A stretch of 58,316 nucleotides of DNA from an uncultured Desulfobacter sp. (lineage in GTDB: Bacteria > Desulfobacterota > Desulfobacteria > Desulfobacterales > Desulfobacteraceae): the NCBI RefSeq assembly GCF_963666695.1, contig NZ_OY762948.1, positions 1 to 58,316 of the forward strand, given 5' to 3'. Under the pieces are notes generated by a model. That model made no database searches, was not told the DNA's origin, and saw only the letters and a program-made list of their open reading frames with translations. The stretch's first letter is position 1. Every line of letters begins with the position of its first letter. Below, piece after piece: positions 50,743 to 58,316 of the stretch. The position numbers were made by a program, and so were the translations under genes.

Positions 50743-51624
50743 ATGAAAATTAAATCAACGGCCATTCGACCCAATGAGCTCTGCCCGTGCGGCAGTGGGA
50801 AAAAATTCAAAAATTGCTGCAGGAACAAAAAAACTGAAATTTCGTTAAAGGATAAGTATAAAAATAAATATGACATTATTTTGAAAACGCCTGAACAGGT
50901 TGACGGTATCAGAAAATGCGGCGAACTGCTTTTATCCATTATGGAAGGGGTTGAGGGTATGATTCGCCCCGGCTTGAAAACCGATGACATCAACACCTAT
51001 GTCCATGAACAGACCATAAAAGCCGGGGCCGTACCTGCACCGCTCAACTACAGGGGGTTTCCCAAAAGTGTCTGCGTTTCCGTTAATGATGTTATCTGCC
51101 ACGGAATACCCGGCGAGCGGGTGCTTGAGGATGGAGATATTGTTAATGTAGATATTACTCCGATTTTGAATGGTTACTATGCCGACGCCAATAGAACCTT
51201 TTTTGTGGGAACGCCCGGACGCGATGCCCGGAAAATTGTTGCCGTGGCTGCTGAAAGCCTGCGGCTGGGTATAGAACAGATTAAGCCCGGGGCTACTTTA
51301 GGGGATATTGGGCATGCCATTCAAAAATATGCCGAAGGTCAGGGATGTTCGGTTGTCAGGGAATTCGTGGGGCATGGTGTTGGTCTTGATTTCCATGAAC
51401 AGCCCCAGGTTCTTCACTTTGGACGGCCCGGTACCGGCGTGATCCTTGTTCCCGGCATGGTGTTCACGATTGAACCCATGGTCAATTTAGGCAAAAAAGA
51501 ACTCCATGTGCTTGAGGACCGGTGGACCGCTGTAACCAATGACGGGTCCCTGTCCGCTCAGTTTGAGCAGACTCTTCTTGTGACGGAAGACGGGTACGAG
51601 AGTTTAACCCCATATGAGTTATAG
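50743..51624 (+). CDS. map: Methionine aminopeptidase with N-terminal SEC-C motif
   Basis: This 293-residue type I enzyme removes N-terminal Met. It begins with an SEC-C zinc motif (NELCPCGSGKKFKNCCRNKK, residues 11-30) and continues with the catalytic domain: CHGIPGERVLEDGDIVNVDI, DANRTF, GHGVGLDFHE and TIEPMV, supplying the Asp, His and Glu metal ligands. SEC-C fused forms are common in this bacterial group. The ATG lies only 5 bp after the IscB element's right end, so its original upstream region has been displaced. It overlaps plsC by 11 bases. Confidence 0.95.
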   Translation: MKIKSTAIRPNELCPCGSGKKFKNCCRNKKTEISLKDKYKNKYDIILKTPEQVDGIRKCGELLLSIMEGVEGMIRPGLKTDDINTYVHEQTIKAGAVPAPLNYRGFPKSVCVSVNDVICHGIPGERVLEDGDIVNVDITPILNGYYADANRTFFVGTPGRDARKIVAVAAESLRLGIEQIKPGATLGDIGHAIQKYAEGQGCSVVREFVGHGVGLDFHEQPQVLHFGRPGTGVILVPGMVFTIEPMVNLGKKELHVLEDRWTAVTNDGSLSAQFEQTLLVTEDGYESLTPYEL

Positions 51625-52375
51625 TAAAAAGGTGATAAATCGGATTTTTTCAGCCGTATTTATTGCTTTTATCTGTATCACATCCGCCGTTTTTTTCTGT
51701 GTGGCCTGTGTGTTGCGGATATGCACCGCGCCTTTTGATCCGAGACGGATTGTGTCAAATGTTTTCAGTGCGTTCTGGGCTTCGGTTTATATCTGGGTTA
51801 TGCCGCCTTGGTCCGTAAACGTTGTGGGGCGGCAAAAGCTTGATATGCGGAAAAACTATGTGTTTGTATCCAATCATCAAAGCCAGTTGGACATCCTTGT
51901 GCTTTACCGTCTGCTTTTTCCCTACCGCTGGGTGTCCAAAATTTCCGTTTTTCGGCTGCCGTTCGTTGGGTGGAATATGGCGCTTAACAATGGGGATATT
52001 AAACTCAAGCGTGGTGACAAGGAAAGTATCAAGGCCATGATGGCCGAATGTGAGGCGCTTTTACGGAAAAATATCTCCATTTTTTTCTTCCCCGAAGGCA
52101 CAAGGTCCAAAGACGGCCGCATCGGCAGGTTCAAACCCGGCGCATTTCTCCTGGCCAAAAAAACAGGTGTTGATATTCAGCCCATTGCCATTTGCAATAC
52201 CAATAAGGCGTTGCCTAAACACTCGTTGACCTTTCAGGGAAACACGAAGATGACGGTAAAGGTTCTGGATACCATTCCTTTTTCCCGGTTCAGGGATATG
52301 ACCCCTGAAAAGCTTGCCGATATGACAAGGACGGTGATTGCCGGCCATGTTGCCGGTTGTCGGGAATCGGCCTGA
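51614..52375 (+). CDS. plsC: 1-acyl-sn-glycerol-3-phosphate acyltransferase
   Basis: The 253-residue membrane-bound enzyme makes phosphatidic acid. It has one N-terminal hydrophobic anchor (about 8-30), the catalytic box NHQSQLD (HxxxxD), and the glycerol-phosphate binding motif FFPEGTRSKDGRIGRFKPGA. Length and motif spacing are those of PlsC. Its start lies within the map gene, so expression is coupled. Confidence 0.93.
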   Translation: MSYSKKVINRIFSAVFIAFICITSAVFFCVACVLRICTAPFDPRRIVSNVFSAFWASVYIWVMPPWSVNVVGRQKLDMRKNYVFVSNHQSQLDILVLYRLLFPYRWVSKISVFRLPFVGWNMALNNGDIKLKRGDKESIKAMMAECEALLRKNISIFFFPEGTRSKDGRIGRFKPGAFLLAKKTGVDIQPIAICNTNKALPKHSLTFQGNTKMTVKVLDTIPFSRFRDMTPEKLADMTRTVIAGHVAGCRESA

Positions 52376-52383
52376 TTATATCA

Positions 52384-52396
52384 CTCGATGATCAAG
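52384..52396. mobile_element. 13-bp MITE end with 5-bp target duplication
   Basis: CTCGATGATCAAG, a single MITE end, is flanked on both sides by TATCA (52379-52383 and 52397-52401). It lies 8 bp after the plsC stop codon. The rest of the element is absent. Confidence 0.7.
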
Positions 52397-52454
52397 TATC
52401 AATATTTGGTTTCGGACCGGGTCTTAAGTGATTTGCCTATTTTGCTATTTCCGG

Positions 52455-52477
52455 AAGCGCGGGCGTTCCGCCCGCGC
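52455..52477. repeat. GC-rich hairpin
   Basis: AGCGCGGGCG-TTC-CGCCCGCGCT forms a perfect 10-bp stem. No T-run follows, so it is more like a REP-type palindrome than a terminator, though it may stop or stabilise the plsC transcript. Confidence 0.6.
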
Positions 52478-52801
52478 TCCCAGGTTAAGTCATCCTCAGC
52501 GCTACATCAATAGACATTAGAAACAATCTATCTGCATTGGCTTGCCTTGATTACGACTTAAAATCCGGTGCGGTGGGATATTTAATTCTGATCTTAGGCC
52601 TAAATGGAAAGAGATGCTTCGTGTCTATGTCGGTAAAAAGTGATTTAAAATAAAAAATTACATTTTTGGTGTCTTTGTGTGGGGTTGATTAAACCGGTTA
52701 TGTTGACTGGCATCTCGCCCCTTCTTATTAAGAATAAATAAAAATAAAATTTTAACGTCCTCAAAATTAAGTTTATTGAATAATAATCTATTCGCTAAAA
52801 G

Positions 52802-52846
52802 TATATTACATATTTGAATCGAAATAAACCACAAATATGTAATATA
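52802..52846. promoter_or_regulatory. Long perfect palindrome upstream of nifH
   Basis: TATATTACATATTTG (52802-52816) and CAAATATGTAATATA (52832-52846) are perfect inverted repeats separated by 15 bp, about 105 bp before the sigma-54 promoter. The position fits a binding site for an activator or repressor of nif, but the protein is unknown. Confidence 0.5.
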
Positions 52847-52950
52847 AAATCCCTCCTCACATCATCTCAACACGAATAATAATTTTTTTTTATTTAAAAC
52901 AAGATGTAATTCAAGCACGTTAGCATTTTTGTTGGTCATCCAACGTCGTT

Positions 52951-52968
52951 GTGGAACGCCCGTTGCAA
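52951..52968 (+). promoter_or_regulatory. Sigma-54 promoter of the nif operon
   Basis: GTGGAACGCCCGTTGCAA has GG and GC exactly 10 bp apart (-24/-12), with TTGCA at -12 as in the consensus TGGCAC-N5-TTGCA. It lies about 85 bp before the nifH start. Confidence 0.75.
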
Positions 52969-53051
52969 TTATAGGCATTACGACAACGGACAGGTTTTTA
53001 GCCTGTCAAACTAAAACACAACTAAAGCTTAATTAAGGAGCTAAAAAAATC

Positions 53052-53876
53052 ATGAGAAAAGTAGCAATCTACGGAAAAGGCGGCATCGGCAAATCCACAA
53101 CAACCCAGAACACGGTAGCGGGACTGGTGGAGGCCGGCAAAAAAATCATGATCGTGGGGTGTGACCCCAAGTCCGACTCCACACGGCTCATGCTCGACGG
53201 GTTGGCCCAGAAAACCGTTCTGGACACCCTGAGAGAAGAGGGTGAAGATGTGGAGCTCGAAGATGTCAGAAAAGCCGGATACGGTGGGGTCCTGTGTACG
53301 GAATCCGGCGGACCCGAACCCGGTGTGGGCTGCGCGGGTCGAGGCATCATCACCTCCATCAACCTGCTGGAACAGCTGGGCGCCTATGACGAAGAGCAGA
53401 ACCTGGATTATGTATTTTATGATGTTCTGGGCGACGTGGTCTGCGGCGGATTTGCCATGCCCATCCGTGAAGGCAAGGCCCAGGAGATCTATATTGTTGT
53501 CTCCGGCGAGATGATGGCCATGTACGCGGCCAACAACATCTGCAAGGGTATCGTAAAATTTGCCCAGTCCGGCGGCGTGCGTCTCGGCGGCCTGATCTGC
53601 AACTCCCGTCAGGTCGATAACGAACTGGAAATGATCGAACAGTTGGCCAAGAGACTGGGCACCCAGATGATCCACTTTGTTCCCCGGCATAACATGGTTC
53701 AGCAGGCGGAAATCAACAGAAAAACGGTTATCGATTTTGCACCGGATCACCCCCAGGCCGATGAATACCGGGCCCTGGCCAGAAAAATGGATGAGAATGA
53801 GATGTTTGTCATCCCCACCCCCCTTGAGATTGAAGAACTGGAGTCCCTGCTCATTGAATACGGGATCGCGGCGTAA
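53052..53876 (+). CDS. nifH: Nitrogenase iron protein
   Basis: The 274-residue dimeric Fe protein passes electrons to the MoFe protein. Visible features are P-loop GKGGIGKST (residues 9-17), switch region GCDPKSDSTR, the Fe4S4 ligand region EPGVGCAGRGIITSI with the ADP-ribosylatable Arg, and the second Cys in VLGDVVCGGFAMPI. The length and the VSGEMMAMYAANNI segment are usual. AAGGAG precedes the ATG by 12 bases. It heads the operon nifH-I1-I2-D-K-E. Confidence 0.98.
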   Translation: MRKVAIYGKGGIGKSTTTQNTVAGLVEAGKKIMIVGCDPKSDSTRLMLDGLAQKTVLDTLREEGEDVELEDVRKAGYGGVLCTESGGPEPGVGCAGRGIITSINLLEQLGAYDEEQNLDYVFYDVLGDVVCGGFAMPIREGKAQEIYIVVSGEMMAMYAANNICKGIVKFAQSGGVRLGGLICNSRQVDNELEMIEQLAKRLGTQMIHFVPRHNMVQQAEINRKTVIDFAPDHPQADEYRALARKMDENEMFVIPTPLEIEELESLLIEYGIAA

Positions 53877-53908
53877 CCAAACACCTAAGCATGATAAGGA
53901 ACAGTTAA

Positions 53909-54268
53909 ATGAAAGTAATGATTAAAGCCATCGTCCGCCCTGAAAAAGTTAACGCCGTCATGTCCGCCCTCATGGAATCCGGATATCCGGCGGTTACCCG
54001 GATGAGTGTGGCCGGACGCGGCAAGCAGCGGGGGATCAAAATCGGTGAAATCACCTATGACGAAATTCCCAAGGAGATGCTGATATCGATTATTGATGAA
54101 AAAGATCGTGATTTTGTTCTTAAAACCATTTTAGAAACCGCCAAGACCGGTGAGAAAGGCGCCTTTGGCGACGGCAAGATTTTCATTTCTCCGGTCATTG
54201 AGTCGTATACCATCAGTTCAGGCAAAAAAGACATCGACCTGGATGAAGCGCTGGAGGAGGCATCATGA
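53909..54268 (+). CDS. nifI1: PII-like nitrogenase regulator NifI1
   Basis: This 119-residue PII (GlnB-type) protein starts MKVMIKAIVRPEKVNAVMSA and has the nucleotide-binding VAGRGKQRG and the C-terminal TGEKGAFGDGKIFI. Its position directly after nifH identifies it as NifI1. With NifI2 it forms a complex that binds and switches off the MoFe protein when ammonium is available, as known from methanogens. It lacks the usual uridylylation Tyr context of GlnB. It overlaps nifI2 by 4 bases. Confidence 0.93.
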   Translation: MKVMIKAIVRPEKVNAVMSALMESGYPAVTRMSVAGRGKQRGIKIGEITYDEIPKEMLISIIDEKDRDFVLKTILETAKTGEKGAFGDGKIFISPVIESYTISSGKKDIDLDEALEEAS

Positions 54269-54645
54269 AAGAGATCATGGCCGTTGTCCGCATGAACAAG
54301 ATCAATGCGACCAAAAAGGCGCTGATTGACGCGGGGGTGTCTTCCATGACCGCCTTTGAGTGTCTGGGACGGGGCAAAGGCCTGGTGAGCATGGATCTTC
54401 TCAAAGGGGCGGAAGAGGGGCATGAAGAGGCCATTGCCCAGTTGGGCGAGGGGAGCCGCCTACGCCCCAAACGGGCCCTGTTTGTGGTCGTGCCGGACAA
54501 ACTGGTCCAAAAAACCGTAGACACGATTATAGACGCCAACCAAACCGGAAAGCCCGGAGACGGGAAAATTTGGGTCCAACCCACCGAAGACGCCATCTCC
54601 GTGAGGACATCTGAACACGGCAATGCCGTTCTGGACGAATTTTAA
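54265..54645 (+). CDS. nifI2: PII-like nitrogenase regulator NifI2
   Basis: This is a 126-residue PII protein with KEIMAVVRMNKINATKKALI, the nucleotide loop CLGRGKGLVSMDLLKGAEEG, a longer T-loop than NifI1 (about residues 36-60), and TGKPGDGKIWVQPTEDAISV near the end. It is the 2-oxoglutarate and nucleotide sensing partner of NifI1. Translation is coupled through the ATGA overlap. nifD follows 38 bp downstream. Confidence 0.93.
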   Translation: MKEIMAVVRMNKINATKKALIDAGVSSMTAFECLGRGKGLVSMDLLKGAEEGHEEAIAQLGEGSRLRPKRALFVVVPDKLVQKTVDTIIDANQTGKPGDGKIWVQPTEDAISVRTSEHGNAVLDEF

Positions 54646-54683
54646 GCAAAACAACATGAGAGCAAAGATAGGGGTATAGACAT

Positions 54684-56315
54684 ATGACAGGCGAACGAAC
54701 CGACACCGTTAATCCGGAAGAGATAAAAAAAGAAATACTGGCAAAGTATCCGCCGAAAGTGGCCCGGAAACGCGGCAAGCAGATCACGCCGGTTTCAAGC
54801 GATGACAAAGAGGGCGTTAAAGTCGGCGCCAATGTCAGGACCGTCCCGGGCATCATCACCCAGCGGGGCTGCTGTTATGCCGGCTGCAAAGGCGTTATTA
54901 TGGGCCCGACCCGGGACATCATCAATTTAACCCACGGCCCCATCGGCTGCGGATTTTACTCCTGGCTGACCCGGCGCAACCAGACTCGTCCCCCAACGGA
55001 AGAATCCGACAATTATATGCCCTACTGCTTTTCCACGGACATGCAGGACGAGGATATTGTGTTCGGCGGGGAAAAGAAACTGAAAGCGGCCATCCAGGAA
55101 GCCTATGACATTTTTAAACCCAAGTCCATCTCCATCTTCTCCACCTGTCCGGTGGGGCTGATCGGCGACGATATCCATGCCGTGGCACGGGAGATGAAGG
55201 AAAAGCTGGGCATCAACATTTTTGGATTCTCCTGTGAAGGCTATAAGGGCGTAAGTCAGTCCGCCGGCCATCACATTGCCAACAACGCTATTTTTACCCA
55301 TGTCGTGGGCCTGGATGACTCGGTCATGGACGCGAAATTCAAAATCAACCTGCTGGGTGAATACAACATCGGCGGCGACGGGTTCGTCATTGAAGAACTG
55401 CTCAATAAATGCGGCATCGACCTGGTGTCCACATTTTCAGGTAACTCCACCATGGATCAGTTTGCCAACTGCCACACCGCCGACCTCAATGCGGTCATGT
55501 GCCACAGATCCATTAACTACGTGGCGGACATGCTCGAGACCAAATACGGCATTCCCTGGATAAAAGTCAGTTTCCTGGGACCAAATTCAACCGCGAGCAG
55601 CCTGCGCAAAATCGCCGCGTATTTTGAAGACCAGGAACTCATCGACCGGGTGGAAGCGGTAATAGCCGAGGAAATGGCGCCGGTTGACGCCAAAATCAAG
55701 GAGATCAAACCCCGGTGCGAGGGCAAAACCGCCATGATGTTTGTGGGCGGCTCCCGGGCCCACCATTACCAGGAACTGTTCCGGGACATCGGCATGACCG
55801 TGCTTTCCGCCGGATACGAGTTTGCCCACAGGGATGACTATGAAGGACGCCATGTCATTCCGGACATTAAAATTGATGCCGACTCCAGAAACATTGAAGA
55901 GCTGGAAATCGAACCGGATGCAACCCGGTACAACCCCAGAAAAACCGAAGAAGCGATGAAAGCGCTGGAAGAAAAGGGATTCCCGTTTAAAGAGTATGAG
56001 GGCATGATCCCTGAAATGGAAAAGGGGTCCCTGATTATCGATGACATCAGCCAGCACGAAACAGAAACCCTGATCGCCATGTACAAGCCGGACATTTTCT
56101 GTGCCGGTATCAAGGAAAAATACGCCGTTCAGAAGCACGGTATTCCCATGAAGCAGCTCCACTCCTATGATACGGGTGGGCCCTACGCATCATTTGAAGG
56201 CGCGATCAACTTTTTTGAGGAAATCGACCGCATGCTCAACGCCAATATCTGGCAATACCTGGAAGCGCCCTGGCAGAAGGACCCTGAATTGTCCGCCAAC
56301 TATAATTGGGAATAA
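54684..56315 (+). CDS. nifD: Nitrogenase MoFe protein alpha chain
   Basis: The 543-residue alpha subunit has P-cluster cysteines in QRGCCYAGCKG, GPIGCGFYSW and STCPVGLIGDD, the FeMo-cofactor Cys in MCHRSINYV (equivalent of Cys275) and the homocitrate-side His in MKQLHSYD (equivalent of His442). GIPWIKVSFLGPN fits NifD, not AnfD or VnfD. It is longer than the Azotobacter chain (about 490), as in the anaerobe-type (group II/III) enzymes. The start ATG at 54684 is preceded by GGGGTATAGAC, a weak ribosome site. Confidence 0.96.
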   Translation: MTGERTDTVNPEEIKKEILAKYPPKVARKRGKQITPVSSDDKEGVKVGANVRTVPGIITQRGCCYAGCKGVIMGPTRDIINLTHGPIGCGFYSWLTRRNQTRPPTEESDNYMPYCFSTDMQDEDIVFGGEKKLKAAIQEAYDIFKPKSISIFSTCPVGLIGDDIHAVAREMKEKLGINIFGFSCEGYKGVSQSAGHHIANNAIFTHVVGLDDSVMDAKFKINLLGEYNIGGDGFVIEELLNKCGIDLVSTFSGNSTMDQFANCHTADLNAVMCHRSINYVADMLETKYGIPWIKVSFLGPNSTASSLRKIAAYFEDQELIDRVEAVIAEEMAPVDAKIKEIKPRCEGKTAMMFVGGSRAHHYQELFRDIGMTVLSAGYEFAHRDDYEGRHVIPDIKIDADSRNIEELEIEPDATRYNPRKTEEAMKALEEKGFPFKEYEGMIPEMEKGSLIIDDISQHETETLIAMYKPDIFCAGIKEKYAVQKHGIPMKQLHSYDTGGPYASFEGAINFFEEIDRMLNANIWQYLEAPWQKDPELSANYNWE

Positions 56316-56369
56316 GCAAGAAACAAGAATCAAGAGACAAGAAACAAGAAACGAGAAACGGAGAAACTT
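56316..56369 (+). repeat. Purine-only AAGAAAC-type repeat between nifD and nifK
   Basis: A 54-bp spacer consists of imperfect repeats of CAAGAAA/CAAGAGA units with almost only purines plus C. No hairpin. It ends in GGAG, which serves as the nifK ribosome site. Confidence 0.7.
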
Positions 56370-57746
56370 ATGCTGCTTCGACATACACCCACAGAGATTA
56401 AAGAAAGAAAAGCCCTGGCGGTTAATCCGGCGAAAACCTGCCAGCCCATCGGGGCCATGTACGCAGGTCTGGGTATCCATGGCTGCTTGCCTCACAGCCA
56501 TGGGTCCCAGGGATGCTGCGCCTATCACCGGTCCACCTTGACCCGTCATTACCGTGAACCCATCATGGCCGCCACCTCCTCCTTTACGGAAGGGGCGTCG
56601 GTATTCGGCGGCCAGGCCAACCTGCTCCAGGCCCTGTTAACCATATTTACCACCTATGACCCGGACATTGTTGCGGTGCATACCACCTGTCTGTCGGAAA
56701 CCATCGGCGACGATGTGAATCAGATTGTCAAAAAAGCCAAAACAGACGGCACCATCCCCGAAGGCAAGTATGTCATCCATACCCCGACGCCGTCCTATGT
56801 CGGCTCCCATGTCACCGGCTTTTCCAACATGGTGAAAGCCATGGCCGTCCAGCTGGCTGAAAAGACCGGCAAATCCAACGGAAAAGTTAACATTGTGCCC
56901 GGATTTGTGGAGCCTTCGGACATGGCGGAAATGAAGCGGATCGCCGGGATGCTGGGTATTGAGTCCATCCTCTTTCCGGACACCTCGGGCATTGTGAACG
57001 GCCCCTTCACCGGCAAATTCAATATGTACCCCAAGGGCGGCGTTTCCATTGACGAGCTCAAGAGCACCGGCGACAGCATCGGCTCCATCGGGCTGGGCGC
57101 CTGGGCCTCGGCCGATGCGGTCAGAGCCCTTGACGCCCAGTGCAAGGTGCCCTGCCAGGTGCAGGATCTGCCCATCGGCCTGTTGGCCACGGACCGGTTT
57201 GTGGATGCCCTGCGTACGGTGGCCGGCGTATCCGTACCCGATACCGTTACCCAGGAGCGGGGTCAGTTGTTGGATGTGATCTCAGACATGCAGCCCCACC
57301 TGTACGGCAAAAAGGTGGCCATCGCCGGTGATCCGGACCAGCTCATCCCCATGACCGAATTTTTGGTCACCATGGGCATGAAACCGGTTCATATTGTTAC
57401 CGGTACCCCGGGCAAGGCCTTTACCAAACGGATCAAGGAAGTCACGGCCAAGTTCGGCGACGACATCAACGTCAAGGGCCCCGGCGACCTGTTCTATCTG
57501 CATCAGTTGATCAAGAACGAACCTGTGGACCTGCTCATCTGCAACACCTACGGCAAATATATTGCCCGGGACGAGGACATCCCGTTTGTACGCCACGGGT
57601 TCCCCATCCTGGACCGGATCGGCCACTCCTACTTTCCTTCCGTGGGATACAAAGGCGGGCTGCATTTCCTGGAAAAGATTCTGGGCGCCCTGATGGACCG
57701 CACGGACCGGGATGCACCCGAAGAACGTTTTGAACTGGTAGAGTAA
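56370..57746 (+). CDS. nifK: Nitrogenase MoFe protein beta chain
   Basis: The 458-residue beta subunit has the P-cluster ligands in CQPIGAMYAGLGIHGCLPHS and GSQGCCAYHRS, then TTCLSETIGDD. It is about 60 residues shorter at the N-terminus than the Azotobacter chain, as usual in anaerobe-type NifK. It forms the alpha2-beta2 enzyme with NifD. nifE follows 26 bp downstream. Confidence 0.96.
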   Translation: MLLRHTPTEIKERKALAVNPAKTCQPIGAMYAGLGIHGCLPHSHGSQGCCAYHRSTLTRHYREPIMAATSSFTEGASVFGGQANLLQALLTIFTTYDPDIVAVHTTCLSETIGDDVNQIVKKAKTDGTIPEGKYVIHTPTPSYVGSHVTGFSNMVKAMAVQLAEKTGKSNGKVNIVPGFVEPSDMAEMKRIAGMLGIESILFPDTSGIVNGPFTGKFNMYPKGGVSIDELKSTGDSIGSIGLGAWASADAVRALDAQCKVPCQVQDLPIGLLATDRFVDALRTVAGVSVPDTVTQERGQLLDVISDMQPHLYGKKVAIAGDPDQLIPMTEFLVTMGMKPVHIVTGTPGKAFTKRIKEVTAKFGDDINVKGPGDLFYLHQLIKNEPVDLLICNTYGKYIARDEDIPFVRHGFPILDRIGHSYFPSVGYKGGLHFLEKILGALMDRTDRDAPEERFELVE

Positions 57747-57772
57747 TTTAACGCAGTAAAGGAGAAATAACA

Positions 57773-58316
57773 TGACCTCCATATCGGTACTCAAACAGCG
57801 GGAAAAACAGATCTACCAGAAGGGCAGCCGGCCCTTTAAGATAGAATGTGAAACCAAGAGTCTGGCCGGCGCGGTCAGCCAGCGGGCCTGTGTATTCTGC
57901 GGCTCCAGGGTGGTGCTTTACCCCATCGCCGACGCCTTGCATTTGATTCACGGCCCCATCGGGTGCGCCTCCTATACCTGGGACATCAGAGGGGCCCAGT
58001 CTTCGGGCCCGGAGCTGCACCGGATGAGTTTTTCAACGGACCTGTCAGAGACCGATATTATCTATGGCGGAGAAAAAAAGCTGAAACGGGCATTGCTGGA
58101 ACTGATTGACAAATATTCACCCAAAGCCGCCTTTATCTACTGTACCTGTATTGTGGGCATTATTGGTGATGACGTGGACGCGGTCTGCCGCCAGGTCGAA
58201 GAAGAGACCCGCATCCCTGTCATTGCGGTCCACTCCGAAGGATTTAAAGGCACTAAAAAGGACGGATACAAGGCGGCCTGCGACGCCTTGTTCAGTCTCA
58301 TCGAACGAAACAAGGC
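57773..58316 (+). CDS. nifE: Nitrogenase cofactor biosynthesis protein NifE, N-terminal part
   Basis: The first 181 residues are visible; the gene continues past the window. The start ATG at 57773 follows AAAGGAGAAATAAC. RACVFCGSRVVLYPIADALHL and IHGPIGCASYTWDIRG are NifE features: it resembles NifD but has the NifE-type CVFCGSR cysteine region, and STDLSETDIIYGGEKKLKRA follows. NifE with NifN is the scaffold on which the FeMo cofactor is finished. Confidence 0.93.

Larger units (their letters stand above)
52402..53051. other. Non-coding region upstream of nifH
   Basis: I see no gene in about 650 bp between plsC and nifH. It holds a GC-rich hairpin (52455-52477), a long palindrome (52802-52846) and a sigma-54 promoter (52951-52968). 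No TGT-N10-ACA NifA site was found. Confidence 0.5.

Overview
The window looks like a chromosomal segment of a strictly anaerobic sulfate-reducing deltaproteobacterium of the Desulfobacteraceae/Desulfobacterales type. The evidence is indirect. The nif operon has two PII-like genes (nifI1, nifI2) between nifH and nifD, as in anaerobes. The SUF system is reduced to SufB-SufC. There is a prkA-yeaH-spoVR stress cluster, a dnaG-rpoD-tRNA-Met block, and abundant small mobile elements.

Layout. 1-4.5 kb: the 3' end of a GH94/cyclic glucan synthase gene, an AAA+ ATPase gene bracketed by a 134-bp direct repeat, a DUF2254 membrane protein, and a gene-poor stretch with an IS200 remnant and a 78-bp IS5/IS1031-like mini-element. 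4.5-13.3 kb: small stress-type proteins, HflKC, an ADP-forming acyl-CoA synthetase with a GNAT domain, and sufCB. 13.3-14.1 kb: gene debris (sodB and TrkA-C fragments). 14.1-23.7 kb: a sugar-storage region. A minus-strand operon (sucrose-phosphate synthase, sucrose-phosphatase, PfkB kinase, amylosucrase) diverges from glgC-glgA; together these can make sucrose, break it down, and link it to alpha-glucan. 24-35 kb: a NifX-like protein, hisB, dnaG, rpoD, tRNA-Met, a NIF3 protein, a zinc-ribbon protein, RNase P RNA, an HPr-tailed protein, ispD and a binding protein. 35-44 kb: an acidic-repeat protein and a four-gene operon of two PrkA-type kinases, a YeaH/DUF444 protein and SpoVR. 44-52 kb: a cation/calcium exchanger, recJ, miaB, an IscB element, map and plsC. 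52.4-58.3 kb: nifH-nifI1-nifI2-nifD-nifK-nifE (nifE cut by the window end) behind a sigma-54 promoter.

The most notable content is the small mobile DNA. (1) A complete IscB element (omega/HEARO RNA plus RNA-guided nuclease gene) sits between miaB and map and has replaced the end of miaB. (2) A second element about 28 kb away keeps the omega RNA and both ends but has no iscB. Its RNA differs from the first by paired, compensating changes, which suggests the scaffold is still selected. (3) A 142-143-bp inverted-repeat element is present twice with perfect 5-bp target duplications. One copy is nested in another repeat that gives the empty site. Two further loci carry only a 13-bp remnant between intact 5-bp duplications, which look like excision or collapse scars. 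(4) A separate 126-bp element has an 8-bp target duplication.

All functional assignments rest on motif recognition by eye; no database search was run.
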